Below, piece after piece: positions 22,380 to 35,400 of a DNA stretch of 64,000 nt (position 1 is the stretch's first letter; each line of letters opens with the position of its first letter). The position numbers and the translations under genes are program-made. The notes beneath the pieces are model-generated. The model had not been told where the DNA came from, made no database searches, and saw only the letters and a program-made list of their open reading frames with translations. This stretch comes from Dromiciops gliroides. Taxonomy: Eukaryota > Chordata > Mammalia > Microbiotheria > Microbiotheriidae. The stretch is taken from assembly GCF_019393635.1 (NCBI RefSeq), contig NC_057861.1:62808532-62872531 (forward strand), given 5' to 3'.

Positions 22380-22534
22380 TTCTTTTTTTTTTTTTTTAGT
22401 GAGGCAATTGGGGTTAAGTGACTTGCCCAGGGTCACACAGCTAGTAAGTGTTAAGTGTCTGAGGCTGGATTTGAACTCAGGTCCTCCTGACTCCAGGGTC
22501 AGTGCTCTATCCACTGTGCCACCTAGCTGCCCCT
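22380..22534 (-). mobile_element. WSINE1-type SINE
   Basis: Duplication tcatgggctgtttct / tcatgggctatttct at 22365-22379 and 22535-22549. Confidence 0.94.
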
Positions 22535-22567
22535 TCATGGGCTATTTCTATGCATGGCCAGAGATAT

Positions 22568-22645
22568 GCACACATGTATGTATATGTGTGTATATCTATA
22601 TCTGATATATTTATATCTATATATCTATATCTACATCTATACTTT
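22568..22645. repeat. TATATC/TGTG simple repeat
   Basis: Degenerate tatatctatatc tract. Confidence 0.8.
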
Positions 22646-22748
22646 TGAGTTTCAGCCACAAGTTAACCTTGACTCAGCTTGTCTATGGATTCCCTTGGGA
22701 GGTGATCTTGGGATCAGTATTGGTAAGTGCTCTAAGACATGGCCAGAG

Positions 22749-22907
22749 GGGCAGCTAGGTGGCGCAGTGGATAGAGCATCAGCCCTGGAGTCAGGAGGAC
22801 CTGAATTCAAATCCAGCTTCAGACACTTGACACTTACTAGCTGTGTGACCCTGGGCAAGTCACTTAACCCCAAATGCCTCACCAAAACCCCCCACAAAAA
22901 ACAAAAA
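22749..22907 (+). mobile_element. WSINE1-type SINE
   Basis: Target-site duplication acatggccagag at 22737-22748 and 22908-22919. Confidence 0.94.
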
Positions 22908-22919
22908 ACATGGCCAGAG

Positions 22920-23537
22920 ATAACAATAAGAAAAAAGAGGCTTAAACATTCAAGTAGGAAAGGTTTTTTCCTCTCAAGCAAGTCCTCCTCCAGTGCTTCA
23001 TTGGGGCATAGAGATGACTCTGGATTGTCAAAGGCTGTTAGTGGAGTGCTAACTCTGGGCAAGAATATGTAGCTAGTTAAGGGTAGGAGATACTCATTAC
23101 TAGAAGTTTGGCCTTAGCAAATAACTGCTAAGTGTGGTAAAACACCCAGACTGATAAAATAACAGGTTCTAAAACCCGAATATAAGAAAGGTTTCAGTTA
23201 AAGAGAGTTCTTTCCACCGGAGCTTGGATTTTTCAGTTAAAGACAGAACTTTCTGCCAGTGATAAACAGTAGAATGGAATAAAAGAGTTGAAAGCTGGGC
23301 CAGGCTGGCTTTTCCATAGGGAAGCCTCCCTCTGGAAATCAGCCTGATTTAAGTCCAGCCTTACACTGACCTAGACCCTGACTCCTCTAGAGAATCAGAG
23401 CAGTTGTCCCTGGTCAGGGTGGCTGATGACTCAGGGCCAGCTGATGCTCACTTATTCAAGTTATTGAGGGTCTCCCTGGGGCCCAGTTACAAGGATTAAG
23501 CCTCTAAAAAAGGTTGAAGTCCATAAAATGAACATTT
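22920..23537. other. Unclassified intergenic sequence, no gene seen
   Basis: No clear repeat and no coding signal; an internal near-duplication (ttcagttaaagagagttctt / ttcagttaaagacagaactt) lies at 23193 and 23233. Confidence 0.35.
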
Positions 23538-23800
23538 GCTGGGTGTGATGACCTATGCTTGAATTCCCACTGGGAAGGCTTATGGCTGGGAGCTGAGCTT
23601 GGATTTTCTGAGCTGCACAAGCTCGGCTAATCGGGCATCCCCAGGGGCTCCCAAAGGAGGTCTGAACTGGCCCAGGTCAGAAATGGAACTGGTGGTCAAA
23701 TTCCCTTTGACAACCAATAGTGAGGTTGGGTTTGTGAGTGGCCGCTACACTTCCTGCCGGGGTTAGATAGGGAGACTCTGTCTCAAAATAAATAAATACA
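23538..23800 (+). pseudogene. 7SL RNA (signal recognition particle RNA) retropseudogene
   Basis: The 5' end (gctgggtgtgatgacctatg) matches the 7SL/Alu-domain start gccgggcgcggtggcgcgtg with substitutions. The S-domain part ggaggtctgaactggcccag, then gtcagaaatggaactgg, matches the 7SL stretch around gaaccggcccaggtcgg, and the 3' end gggagactctgtctc matches gcgagaccccgtctc. It ends in an A-rich tail (aaaataaataaataca). About 40 or more bases of the central S-domain helix are missing after tcgggcatcc. Substitutions throughout show it is not functional. Marsupials lack Alu, so this is a direct 7SL retrocopy. A WSINE1-type SINE sits on its tail. Target-site duplications were not clear. Confidence 0.82.
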
Positions 23801-23955
23801 GGGGCAGCTAGGTGGCACAGTGGATAAAGCACTGGCCCTGGAGTCAGGAGAACCTGAGTTCAAATCTGACCTCAGACACTTGACACTTACTAGCTGTGTG
23901 ACCCTGGGCAAGTCACTTAACCCTCACTGCCCCACAAAACAAACAAATGAATAAA
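23801..23955 (+). mobile_element. WSINE1-type SINE on the 7SL retrocopy tail
   Basis: Begins directly after the A-rich 7SL tail and itself ends in a long A/T-rich tail. Confidence 0.9.
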
Positions 23956-24159
23956 TTAAAAAAATAAAATAAAATAAAAAAAGAAATGCAATGATGATGA
24001 TGAGCACTCTAGATAGGGGGGACAGAGTCTCACCCTAGAAATCCTGATATATCAAAGCTAAGGAACTCTTTATAAGCTTGGAAGGAATAAAGCAGCATCC
24101 TACTCCAGGGTACAGAGTAAACTAAAGGCACTTATTTCCCCAAGAAGAGGTACAAGCTG

Positions 24160-24710
24160 CAATAAAACTCACAGATGACCAATACCATTTGGGAGGCTAG
24201 GACATCTCTGGAATATCCATCACCTTGGCCAGTTATATGCTATTTGGCATTCAAGGCCCTTCATAACCGAACCCCCTCCCTACCTTTCCAATTTTCTTCT
24301 TACTCCCTACCATGTATTCTTCAATCCAGCGACAATGGCTTCCTGGCTGTTCCACAAGACACCATCTCTCAGCTCCTGACATTCTCTGTCTGTCCCTCAT
24401 GCCTTGAAAACTCCCCTTCTTCTCACTACTAACCTCCCTGGCTTCCTTTAAGTTCCAACTAAAATCCCACCTTCTACAGGAGGTCTTCCCCACCCCTCTT
24501 AATTAATTCCAGTGCCTTCCCTGTTTATTATTTCCTATTTATCCTGTATATGGCTTGCTTTGTATGTATTTGTTTGCATGTTGTCCTCCCCCATAAGATT
24601 ATAAACTCCTTGGGGGGCTGGAACTATCCTCGGCCTCTTTTTGTATCTTCAGTGCTTAGCATAGTACCTGGTACACAGTAGAAGCCTAATAAATGTTTAT
24701 TGATTGGAGA
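24160..24710 (+). repeat. L2 LINE 3' end
   Basis: atttggcattcaaggccctt, aaatcccaccttctacagga and ataaatgtttattgattgga follow the L2 3' consensus. Confidence 0.8.
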
Positions 24711-25600
24711 GCATCCAGGTGAAGATGAAACCCAGAAAGCAACTTGCCCAAAGTCTCATAGCAAATGAACGACAGAAGCAGGACTAGCGACCAGCTCTCC
24801 TGGGATTCCATGGGAGTCTGACATCCTCACATATTTAGCTACTTTTCCCATCAAGTACAAGTGCCTCTGTAACATACAGAATCCTGTGCTGAAGGAACAG
24901 AGGCCCAGCTTCAAGTGGCATTTCTTATACTATTGTACTCATCCTTCAAGGCCTAATTCAAAGCCTTCCTTGACTACTCTAACTCTAATTTCTCCTTTTC
25001 TCTGATCACCTCGATTATTCAGTGGCTGTACCTTTTATTATTTGGTTTCACCTGTTTCCTAACTAGATGATGAGGTCTACAAAAACAGAAGTCTGGCGCG
25101 GTGGAAAGAACAAGGACTGAGAACTGGGCATCCCGGGTCTAGTCCTTGTTCCAACCCCGATTTGATTTGGGACTCCTTAGTGTCCCCATCTGTAAAATAA
25201 AGAAGTTAGACTAAAACATCTTCTAGGCAGGGGCTCTTCACTCTCTTGGTGGTCTGGGAAAGCCTTGTGGACCCCTCTCACAACAGGGTTTTTAAATAAT
25301 TGAAGGAAATACTAAATTTCAGTGAAAGGTGAATGAAAATAAAGATGTGCTATTTCCCCCCGACCTCCAGAAGTCTAACCCTGGACTCACTGGGGATCTG
25401 TAGACCTCGCTAAACCCTGTCCAAGGTCCCTTCCAGCAGAGACGTTCTCTAGTCTAAGATTTCTTCTAGCACCGACATTGTGTGTTTTAAAAGTCCTTCC
25501 CCCATTCCCCCATATGCCCCGTACTCTAGGTTAGCAAAGAACTGGGAATAAAAAGCATCTTCAGTAAAATTGTTGACTGAGCAGACGTAGCCATCTGGGA
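24711..25600. other. Intergenic sequence downstream of CACTIN, MIR/L2 remnants
   Basis: Two old MIR/L2-like stretches. No gene is seen; TBXA2R, the next gene in human, is not here. Confidence 0.4.
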
Positions 25601-25608
25601 AGTTACGG

Positions 25609-25622
25609 CTGCCACCTAGTGG
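25609..25622 (-). promoter_or_regulatory. CTCF-like core motif downstream of CACTIN
   Basis: The minus strand reads ccactaggtggcag, a full match to the usual CTCF core CCASYAGRKGGCRS, about 100 bases past the CACTIN poly(A) signal. Binding is not shown. Confidence 0.5.
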
Positions 25623-25704
25623 CAGAGAAGTGACTAGCAGGCTGTCTGCAGACCAAGATTCTGACCCGGGGAAGTCAGTGGGTGCTGGGGATAGTGAATA
25701 CATG

Positions 25705-25970
25705 GAACCTTTACTCCAAAATTGCTTTTATTGAACTGAAAGTAGTCCTGAAGAAACTCTGCTACTGGGCTTAGGGACAGAGGAGGATTTCAAAAAGGAA
25801 GGCGCACAGGGCAAAGAATGTATACCCTTGTGTTCCACCCTAGGAACAAAAAGAGACTGGAGAACAGCAACTGAGGGGCGACTCCTCAGGGGAGGTTCAA
25901 CAGAGAGGACGTGTCCGTCTGTCTGTCTCTGGCCTCTTTCAGAGGCCACGGTTTGGGGTCAGGAGCGCCC
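25705..25970 (-). other. CACTIN: CACTIN 3' UTR
   Basis: Sequence after the TAG at 25971. The only AATAAA close behind the stop on the minus strand is at 25727-25732, so a 3' UTR of about 250-270 bases ending near 25705-25715 is inferred. No SINE lies in it. Confidence 0.75.
25727..25732 (-). promoter_or_regulatory. CACTIN poly(A) signal AATAAA
   Basis: The plus strand reads TTTATT. It lies about 240 bases past the CACTIN stop, and sequence upstream of it (plus-strand right) is free of repeats. Confidence 0.75.
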
Positions 25971-26461
25971 CTACCGCCGGTAGCGGTAGCGCTTGAAGTG
26001 GAACCAAAGCTGGAAGATGCCATTGGCAAACTGACAGCGGAAGCCGTGGCGATGTGAATACTCCCACTCCCGATTGACGATCTTGAAGGCAATGTCCTCG
26101 TAGGGAGGTCCGGCATGGAAACGCAGGATAGCAAAGTCCTTGTTGTCCTGGCACGCCTCGAGGAAGTACTCGGGTGTGGAGCGCTTGTCTATCAGGTCTG
26201 GGTAAAAGATGTTGAACTTGTAGCCCTGCACAATCTTTGGTGGGGGGTTATCAAAGTCATAGTGGGTCTGGTTGTATTTGTTCCACTCAAAGCCTGTGTG
26301 GACACGGTTGAAGAAGCGAGGCTTGCGGGGCCGGTATTTGTCCGCCCACAGATAGGCCTTGCCTGTGAGGGGCATCTCCACACTGAACTGGGCCTCGTCT
26401 GCACCCATGCCCTCCTTGGCCCGGCGGAAGAAGATGTCTTCTGCGCTCTCACTCGCGTCTC
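25971..26461 (-). CDS. CACTIN: CACTIN coding exon 10 (C-terminal domain and stop)
   Basis: Residues 610-772 and the TAG stop. It holds the Cactin C-terminal domain, the most conserved part of the family (fly cactin binds Cactus through it): FSVEMPLTGKAYLWADKYRP, FFNRVHTGFEWNKYNQTHYD, NREWEYSHRHGFRCQFANG and the terminal RYRYRR. The acceptor is gtttgccacag|GAGACG. Confidence 0.97.
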
Positions 26462-29400
26462 CTGTGGCAAACAGAGGGAAGGCAATGGGATATGGAGCTT
26501 GGTCAAAGCCTGCACGTAGGCGCCTACACTCCTTACCTAATTACCAGACACCCAGAACTTTGTAGACCTCTTTCTGTTGTATGTGTATCTCTGACTAATC
26601 AGCAACACCCCACCCCCCCAACCTCTGCCAACATTTGTTATAAAATCCTAACTTATTCCTGACCCACAGTGTGGTCTATAGAGTCCTGACCAATGCCACA
26701 ATCCAGGGAATGCACATGCTAACACTAGTGTTCCACTCTCACTAAAATACACTGGTCATTGGCACAGAACCCAGTTATTGTGGAATCGCATCCAACTCTT
26801 GTGACCCCATCTGGGGTTTTCTTGGCAGAGATACTGGAGTGGTTGGCCATTTATGGATGAGGAAACTGAGGCAAATAGGGTTAAGTGACTTGCTCAGAGT
26901 CACAAAGCTACTAAGTGTCCGAGGCCAGATTTGAACTCAGGAAGACTTTAGGCCTGGGCCCTCTATTCACTGCATCCCAGCAGCCCACAGAACCCCAGAG
27001 TAATGCTTAAAAAGAAACTGCCTAACCTAACTGAGTAGGGGACAGAGGATAGAGGAAGAGAAGAAAAGAAAAAGAGGGAGATAGAAAAGGCAAGGAGAGG
27101 ATCCCACCAAGTTCATAGGGGTGTCAGAATGAAAAACTTGGGACATACTGCTAGAAGTCCCTACTGGACTGAGCTTTCGCCAAACCAGTGGGCAACTTTA
27201 GGGCTAGGTGTTGTTCAGGGGGTAGGCCTGCCGTTCAATAGCTATCTGTGAAAGGGGGCACGAGCAGCTGGCTGGGTGAGCACATGCTTCACGTACCTGT
27301 GACCTGCAGCTGTTGCCGAGAAAGCAGCAGGCGCTGAAGGTCCTCTTCTGATTCCACCACATGGGCATCAAAGGGCAGCTCGTGGGTGGTGAGCAGCCTG
27401 GGGCTGTACTTGCCCGCATCGTAGTCATCCAGGCTCTGCTGGATCAAGTCTTCCTCCATCAGCACTGCTTCCCCCTCGCCCTCCCCGTCGCCCTCGCCTT
27501 CCCCTTCGGCTCTGGTCTCGCCTTCAGCTTCTGGCTCCTCAGAGGCGCCTGAGGTGGAAGGCCCTGCTTGGGTCTGACCTCGTTCTTCAGGCTCTGACCT
27601 AGAGATGGGAGGGGTGAGGTAGGTGAGCTATTGAGGTTCAGCACCCTTTGACCCTCTCTCACAGACATCTGGGTGACTGTGACGCAGCACCCCTCGTCCA
27701 GGCCTCAGGCTCTGGTGGGGAGGCCATGGAGTAGGCCATTTAAAAGCTCCAAACTACTTCCCTTTCCTTTTTTACCCACCGGTCTATCACTTGGGGATTT
27801 CTTGGACCTCTGTGGAGTCTAGTTCTTTTCTTGTACTGGTCCCCATCTCAGGGGACAAATCCTCTAGGTCACTTCCTGTGGGAAGCATCAGGGGGGCCTG
27901 GGATTAAGGCTCAGACTCTTTTCTCCTAGATAATGAATAGAGTGACCTCCAGATGTCCTCAGGACTCCAAAGTCAAGGAGAGCCTTAAATGTCCATGGCT
28001 CAAGACCATGACATCTGGCCGGACAGCAGAGATCAGGCACGGGGCGGAGCAGAAACAAAGAACAAACCACAGGAGCCTGAATAATTCTGAGCTGACATGG
28101 GGACCATCGTGTGACCCCTTCCCTGCAGGCCACGTCACGGGAGGTTGGTTGGATAAGCAGGAGGAAAGGAAGAGGAAGCCCTTTGGGTGCCCAGCTCTCC
28201 TGTAGAAGACAAAGGTGGCTGTCTTGGGGAACACATACCTTTCACTAGGAGATGATGGCTCCTTCTTGAGGATGGGGAAGAGGGGCTCGCTCTCCACGCC
28301 TTGCTCCTGTTTCAGCTTGTACAATTTCTGCCGCAGTACATCCTGGTGACGCTCACGGAGCCTGAAACATGGGAGTAGGACAGAGGGTCATTCCATGGCG
28401 TGAGCTACAATGGACCTTTCTTCTGTTTAAATGCTGTCCTGAGGAACTTTACTTCCTCAGCTGGGAAGTGAAGACAGTCCAGGGCTGATGCACAGGTAAA
28501 GAGAAAACCCAAGGCAGGAGGCCAGGAAGGCTAGCAGCAACATAATTAGCTCAGGATGAACAGGAATCCCTTACTGTCAGCACAGGAAACTCAAATGCTA
28601 ATTCAGCATCTACTGTGCCAAAGAGGCCCGTGCTGGATAGTGGGAGATGAGACATAAGTGCACATATGTGTAGTAGCATTTATTCTAGGTCAGTGCATCA
28701 GAGACATAGAGAAACGTGCTCTAGGAGGCCTGAAGAAACGGACCAGACAGCCTTGGGAGGCGCCCTCACTGTGTTCCCGATACCTGCCCTGGGAACATGG
28801 CCAATATCTTTGTCATTCACATCAGGGGACGAGATGGGACCAGGCCTGGGCGGATGGACATGCCTGCTTTCTTCAAGTGTTTAAAGGCCATCTCATGGAA
28901 GAGGAATTAGACTCATCTGGTTTGGCCTGAGAGACCAGAATTAGAAACAATAGGTGGAAACTGCAGAGAGATTTCAGCATAACGTGAGGAAAATATTCCT
29001 TGTAATTACAGCCCAAACAAGGTGGGGAGGATGCTTTATGAGGCAGGGGGTTTCTTCTTCCTGGAGGTCTTCAAGCAAAGGCTGGCTGCTTGCTCTCATT
29101 CAGGTGCTAGATGGCCACAGAGGAGATTCTGGGAGCGGACCTTTGCAGGACAGGCAGGAGATCAATAGACAAGGAGGAGAAGAGGAAATCCAGGTGCGGG
29201 GAACAGCGCAGCACTGGTAAAGGGCGGGGGGCAGGAGTGGGGCAGCAAAGACTTTGTCTAGCACCCAATTTGGGTGGAACATCAAGTCACTGGGAGGGAA
29301 AAGTGAGATAAGGGATGGCAATCTGGTACAGTGGCACCCAATGGTGGAGGGCCGCAGGATAGAGATGCAACATGGTACAGGCCTTAGAGCCTCAGGTTTG

Positions 29401-32400
29401 AATCCTGGTTCAGCTTATGTAACCTTGGCCAAGTCACTTCTCCTTTCTGGGACTCGGTCTCCTCATGTGTAAAATGAGGAGGTCAGACTAGAAGACCTCG
29501 AAGGTTCCTTTTGGCTCTAAATCTATGATCCTGCCCACTAGCGGTTTGGGTTAAGCCAGATGGAAACACTGGATCACATCCCTGTAGTTCCAGAATGCTT
29601 TTCAAGGGATTTCAAAGCACTTTCATGCAAGGCTGCCATTGATTATCTTGGTTCTTCTGGGAAGAAGCTAAGAGGTGCTACAATGGGAAGGTGAGGAGAG
29701 GTTTTTCAGTATGTTGTCTGAAGGCACAGAAGAAGAATTTGCCCTGTGTTCTGGCTCTCTCTCCGCCCACCCCACCCCCTCACCTGGCTCTGGCCATGTG
29801 AGCCTTGAGCTGCTGCAACAGGCTCTCCCAGTAGCCAATATCCAGGTTGGGCCCCCCTGCCCGGATCTTGCCCTCGATGCCTTGGAAGATCACTTGGAGC
29901 TGATTGTAGGTCTTTCCTTTGAATACCGACTGTACATCAGAACTAACAGAGGCATTCACACCTTCTCGACGCTCTCCTGTGGGGAGAATAGGAGAGAAGC
30001 CCATCAGTAAACTGGAGCTTTGCTGCTTATCTACCTCCCTCGTGGTACCACGGCATTCTTCTCTCCACAGATACAATATTCTCCTTGCTCCCCTAACAGG
30101 AACCTCTATCAATATCATTCTGTCTCCAAACCATGGAAAGCTCTACCTTCTCTTTGATCATTCTTTTCTCATGGCCTAGAACGTGTCTTCCACAATCTCT
30201 GAGTCACTGGCCTGGTGTACAGCTTCTACCCATGTCTAAATGGACAAACACAATGGCCTTTTCTCAAGCCTCTCCCCTTCTGACTGCACTCCAGCTCGAC
30301 TCTGATGACGCCCTTCCCTCATGAAGATTCTTTCTTCTCTGGGTTCCTGTGTTCTCCTACCCAGAAGGCCATTCCTTTCAGCCTTCTTTGTGGTCTTGGT
30401 TCCTTTCTTCACTCTATACAATGATTCTTGGTGATCTCATCAGCTCCCATGGGTTAAACTATCATTTCTATTCAAACAACTTCTATATAATCCACTCCTA
30501 GTGTTTCAGTCCCACAATACCAGAGACCCATCGGACATTTTTTTTCTTTTTGCAGGGCAATGAGGGTTAAGTGACTTGCCCAGGGCCACATAGCTAGTAA
30601 GTGTCAAGTGTCCAAGGCTAGATTTGAACTTAGGTCCTCCTGAATCCAGGGCCGGTGCTGGACATTTTCAATTCAATATCAAGTGGACACTTAAAATTCA
30701 AACATCTGACACAATTCATTATTCTCTTGCTTCCTTTACCCCCCTTCCTAACTTTCCTATTTCTGTCAAGGGTACCAGCATCTCCCCAGTAACCTCCTTA
30801 CTTTCCCATAAGCCCCATATCCAATCAGTTTTATTGACTCTATCTCCCTAACACATGGGCACCACCTGATTCAGGCCCTTATTGCATACAACCTGGGTTG
30901 TTGACTATCCCTCCAATTGGTATCTCCTCCCTAGTCTATCCTCTTCACAGATAACGATTCCCAAAGCACAGGTCTGACCATGTCACTTTCCAGATTAAAA
31001 TTAAAAAAAGCTTCATTTGTTTCTTATTGCCCCCAACATAAGACACAACCTCTTCTACACAACCTGGTTCCAGCCAACATCTCTAAACTTATGAGAAAAT
31101 GCTACTGCTTTTCATATAGCTTCCTGCTCCTACCTGTAGTTTTTCCACACATGACCTTCTAGCTTTTGGCACTGTCTCTTTGTACAGGCTGTCCCCATAG
31201 GTCTTAAATGACTCCTTCCTCACCTCTCTCCCTCCCCCTCTCCTTCCCTCTGTCTCTCTCTCATACAATCCCCATCCTCAGTGAAAGCTCAGTTCTAGTC
31301 CCATCTCCTCTAGGAGGGCCTCTTCTTCTTCTTTTTTTTAAATTTGCAGGACAATGAGGGTTAAGTGACTTGCCCAGGGTCACACAGCTAGTAAGTGTCA
31401 AGTGTCTGAGGCTGGATTTGAAGTCAGGTCCTCCTGAATCCAAGGCCAGTGCTTTGTCCACTGTGCCACCCAGCTGTCCCAGGAGGGCCTCTTCTGCTTC
31501 ACCACCTGGCTACTGACTCCTCCTGCCCAAACTGCCCTGCATTCACTACTTCTCTACCCTATCTCAGCTACATAAAGACGGTCACCCTCTTGATCTTGTC
31601 ATTGCCCACAAATGTTCTGCTTCCATGTTTATGAGCTCTCAAATTCTCTTACCTAATCACCAGTGCCATCACAACTCCACCATCCACTTTGCCTTGCAAC
31701 CCCAAACCCTGCTCTCCAAACTCCTGACCCCACCATTCTTAGGCCGTCACCCTGCACAGACATAGGTTCTCTCTCCTGCTCTTTGCCCTCACCATGGCTT
31801 CCAGGCCCTTGAGCCCTTTAGTTTTTTCCCAGGTCATTACCTACACTGGCTACGCCCATGTCCTTTTCTCACCTTGGTCTAATCATAGGACCAAAAATAC
31901 TCTCTCCAAATTTACTAACAACCTCTTAACTGACAAATCAATTGGCCTTTTCTCAATCTTCATCCTTCTTGATTTTTCTGCAGATTCTGACCTAGCTGAT
32001 CACTGTCTTCTTGACAATCTCTTCTTTCTAGGTTGATACTATTCCATCCTGGTCCTACTTAAGGACTGCTCCTTCTTAGTCGGCTCTGCTGGATCTTCAC
32101 CAGGTCATGCCTACTTATCGTGCGTGTCCCACAGGTCTTTGCTCTGGGATCTCTTCTCTTCTTGCTCTATACTATTTCACTGGGTGATCTCAGGAGCTCC
32201 CATGTATTCAATGATTATCTCTGTGCTGAGGATTCTCAAACTCTCTGCTGACCTCCAGTCTTTTATCTCCAACGGGCAGCTAGGTGGCGCAATGCACAGA
32301 GCAGCAGGCCTGGAGTCAAGACATCTTCCTGAGTTAAAATCTGGCCTCAGACACCACCAAGTCACTTAACCCAGCTGGCCTCGGTTTCCTGATCTATAAA

Positions 32401-35400
32401 ATGAGCTGGAGAAGGAAATAAACCACTCCAGCATTTTTGCCAACAAAGCCCCACATGGGGTCATACAGAGTCAGGCACAACCGAAAACAATTCAACAACA
32501 AAGTCATTATCACTGGACATTTCAAATGAGATGTCCTTTAGACATCTTAAACTCAGCATGTCCCAAACTTAACTCATTATCTCTCCCCGAAACTCTCCCT
32601 TCTTAACTCCTCAATTACCCCTGAGGGTGTCATTATCCTCCCAGTCACCCAGGCTCCTAACTGAGGTGTTATTCTCCAGTCCTCCCTCAATGCCCACACC
32701 CAATCTATTGCCAAGGTCTGCTGATTTTACCTTTGTACTCTCTCTCATAGCTGTTCCCTCTCTCTTCTGACACTGGCCTCACCATAGTGAAAGACCTTAT
32801 CACCTCATGTCTGGGCTGTTGCAATCGCCTGTTAGCTGGTCTCCCTGACACAAGTCTCTGTCCATTGCAGTCCAATCTCCATGGGGCTACCAAAGTGATC
32901 TGACCAGGTCACCCCTTTACTCAATAAACTCTAGTCGCTCCCTATCACCTTCAGGATCAAAAATAAGAATTTCTCTTTGGCACAATCTGGCCCCTTCCTA
33001 CATTTCCAGCATTCTTCTACCTTCCTTCCCGCCTGTGCACTCGGTGACACTGGCCTACTTGCTCTTCCTGGCACGAGACACTCCACTGCAAGTGCCAACA
33101 TTTTCATTGGCGTCCCCCATGCCTGGAAGGCTCTCCCTCCTCATCTCTGCCCCATCGTTTCCTTTAAGTCCCAGTTAAAATACCACCTTCTACAGGAAGC
33201 TTCTCCTGATCCCCCTTAATCCTAGGGCCTTCCCACTGTCGATTATCTTCAATTCTGCCTCTATATGGCTTGTTTGTACATAGTTGCTTCCCTCGGTGAG
33301 AGTCTTGAGAGCAGGGAGGATCTTTTGCCTTTCTTTGTATTCCCCGCACCTAGCAGAATGTCTAACTCTGCACATAGTAAGTGCTTAATACGTGTTTATT
33401 GACTGGCTGACTGGCTTAGCATATGACTTAAAGCTTATTTATTTGTGTGAAAGTTGTTTCCCTTGATAGAATGTAAGAGCTTCAGAGCAAAGACTGTTTC
33501 ATTTTTGTCTTTGAATTCCTAGAGGCTAGTATAGTACCTGGCACTTAGTAGGTGCTTAATAAATGCTTGTTGATTAATTACCTCTTCCAGGAAGCCTTTC
33601 TTGACCCTCCCCCATGCGCAGTACTTAATCTCATTCTCTTATGGGTTCATACAGTGCTTAGTACAACCTGGATCAATCATATGGACACATTATTACCTGC
33701 ACTCATTACATAGCCAAAATACATCTACTGAGGCTATATGCTATAGTAGACATTTTGTGAGTCTCAAGGCTCAGAGCTGGAAGGCACCTTAGAGATCAAC
33801 TAGTCCAACCCCCTTTTGACAGATGAGGAAACAAGCCCAGAAGGGCTAAGCAACTTACCCAAAGGCCCATAGGGTAATATGTGGCAGAGGCAGAATGAGA
33901 ACACAGGTCCCCAGTCTCCAAACTCACTGCTCACTGAACTAGATGGTAAGAGACTCAAATTCTAGTACAGGCTCTTCTGCTACTTAGTCATATCTTGATC
34001 AAGCCACTTGACCTCTCTGGGACTCAGTGTCCTCATCTGTAAAAAGAGAGGATTGGACTGGATCTTTGAAGAACACTTCCAGTTCTCAGGAGTCTAGTCT
34101 GTCAGTCTAGATTGTAAGCTCCTGAAGGCAGGAACCGTCTTTTGCCTCTTTTTCTATTCCCAGCACTTAGCACAGTGCTTGGCACACAGTAGGCACTTAA
34201 TAAACATTCACTGAATGAATGGAATGACTGTGTCTATGAAGTGAATTCAATAAAACCTGTCCTAGCTCCTCCCCCTGGTGGCCATAAGAGAAATCACACC
34301 AATATGGGGCCAATGCCATTTCAATGCTATTTTTCAGCTTAAAAATGTCAAAAGCTTGAAAAAACCTTAGAGATAATGCAGTGTGACCCCTATGTTTTCA
34401 TTTGGGGGGGATCACAGCTTGCACAGGGGAAGGGACTTTCCCATGATCACATCATAAAGCTGGCAGCACTGGGATTGAAATCCAAGTTGCCTGCCTTCCT
34501 GCACCAAGCTCTTTTTCCTGCACCTTGTTAAAAAAAAATAACCCTAGGTATCAGCTCCCCACCCCCTGTCCACCCTCCCCCACCAGGACCAAGACTAAAT
34601 GACTGATCAGTGCCTTTAGGTACGTGGGCCCAACAGTTACCTGGCCCCTTTCCAGATGCCTCAAGCTTGCGGAGTTTGGAGATCTCATCCTCTGTAATGA
34701 TAGTCATATCTCTCCAGAAATCTACATTCTTGCCCTGTTCCAATTCCATGTAAACCTAAAATTGGAAGAGCAGAAAAAACTTGTGATCCAGACTTTGAGG
34801 AACTGCCAAACATCACCCAGGAAGGGCTCATTCTGTCTGATCTTACAGGAGTGAAAGGAAGCAGGTCAGTCAGAAAGAAGTGGATATTCAGTTGGGCTTT
34901 GAAAGATAGGAAGGTTTTGGAAAAGCAATAAGAAGAACAGCTTTCTAGGTTTATAGAACTGAAAACTGGAATGAACCTCAGACATGATCCAGTTTGATCC
35001 CACTCAGTTTACAGGTGAAGAAATTGAGGCCCAGAGACATTAAGTAACTTGCCAAAGTCTTTCAGACAGTATGCAGATCAGGACTTGAGCTCTGTGTCTT
35101 CTGTCTTTAAATAGCGGAAGCAAAGGTGCAAAGAGACCGACCAGTTGACCATCCATCCGTCGTCAAGTCAGCTGTTTATTAAAGGCTCAATATATGTGCA
35201 TAGTGTAGTGTTAGGTTGGAGGCAGGAACCACAAAATTACTTTGTCCTTTGTTTTGATGGAGTTTATAATCCAGCAAATAGGTTATGACCCAAAATGTGT
35301 ATTAAGTGGTAACGAGAATGCAAAACAATAGGAGAGATGGAAGAAAAGACCATTTCTGAATGGGATGGCAGTATCTGAAGGGTAAGTAAGGCAGAAACTA

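Noticed and set aside
1-25600. TBXA2R, expected downstream of CACTIN by human synteny
   Set aside because: No seven-helix receptor sequence was found on either strand; it is probably outside the window.
26192-26565. Plus-strand and alternative-frame ORFs over CACTIN exon 10
   Set aside because: Shadows of the real exon caused by its GC-rich, stop-poor composition.
28650-29320. Overlapping plus-strand ORFs in CACTIN intron 7
   Set aside because: They lie in CR1-like and MIR sequence antisense to CACTIN, with no conserved domain.
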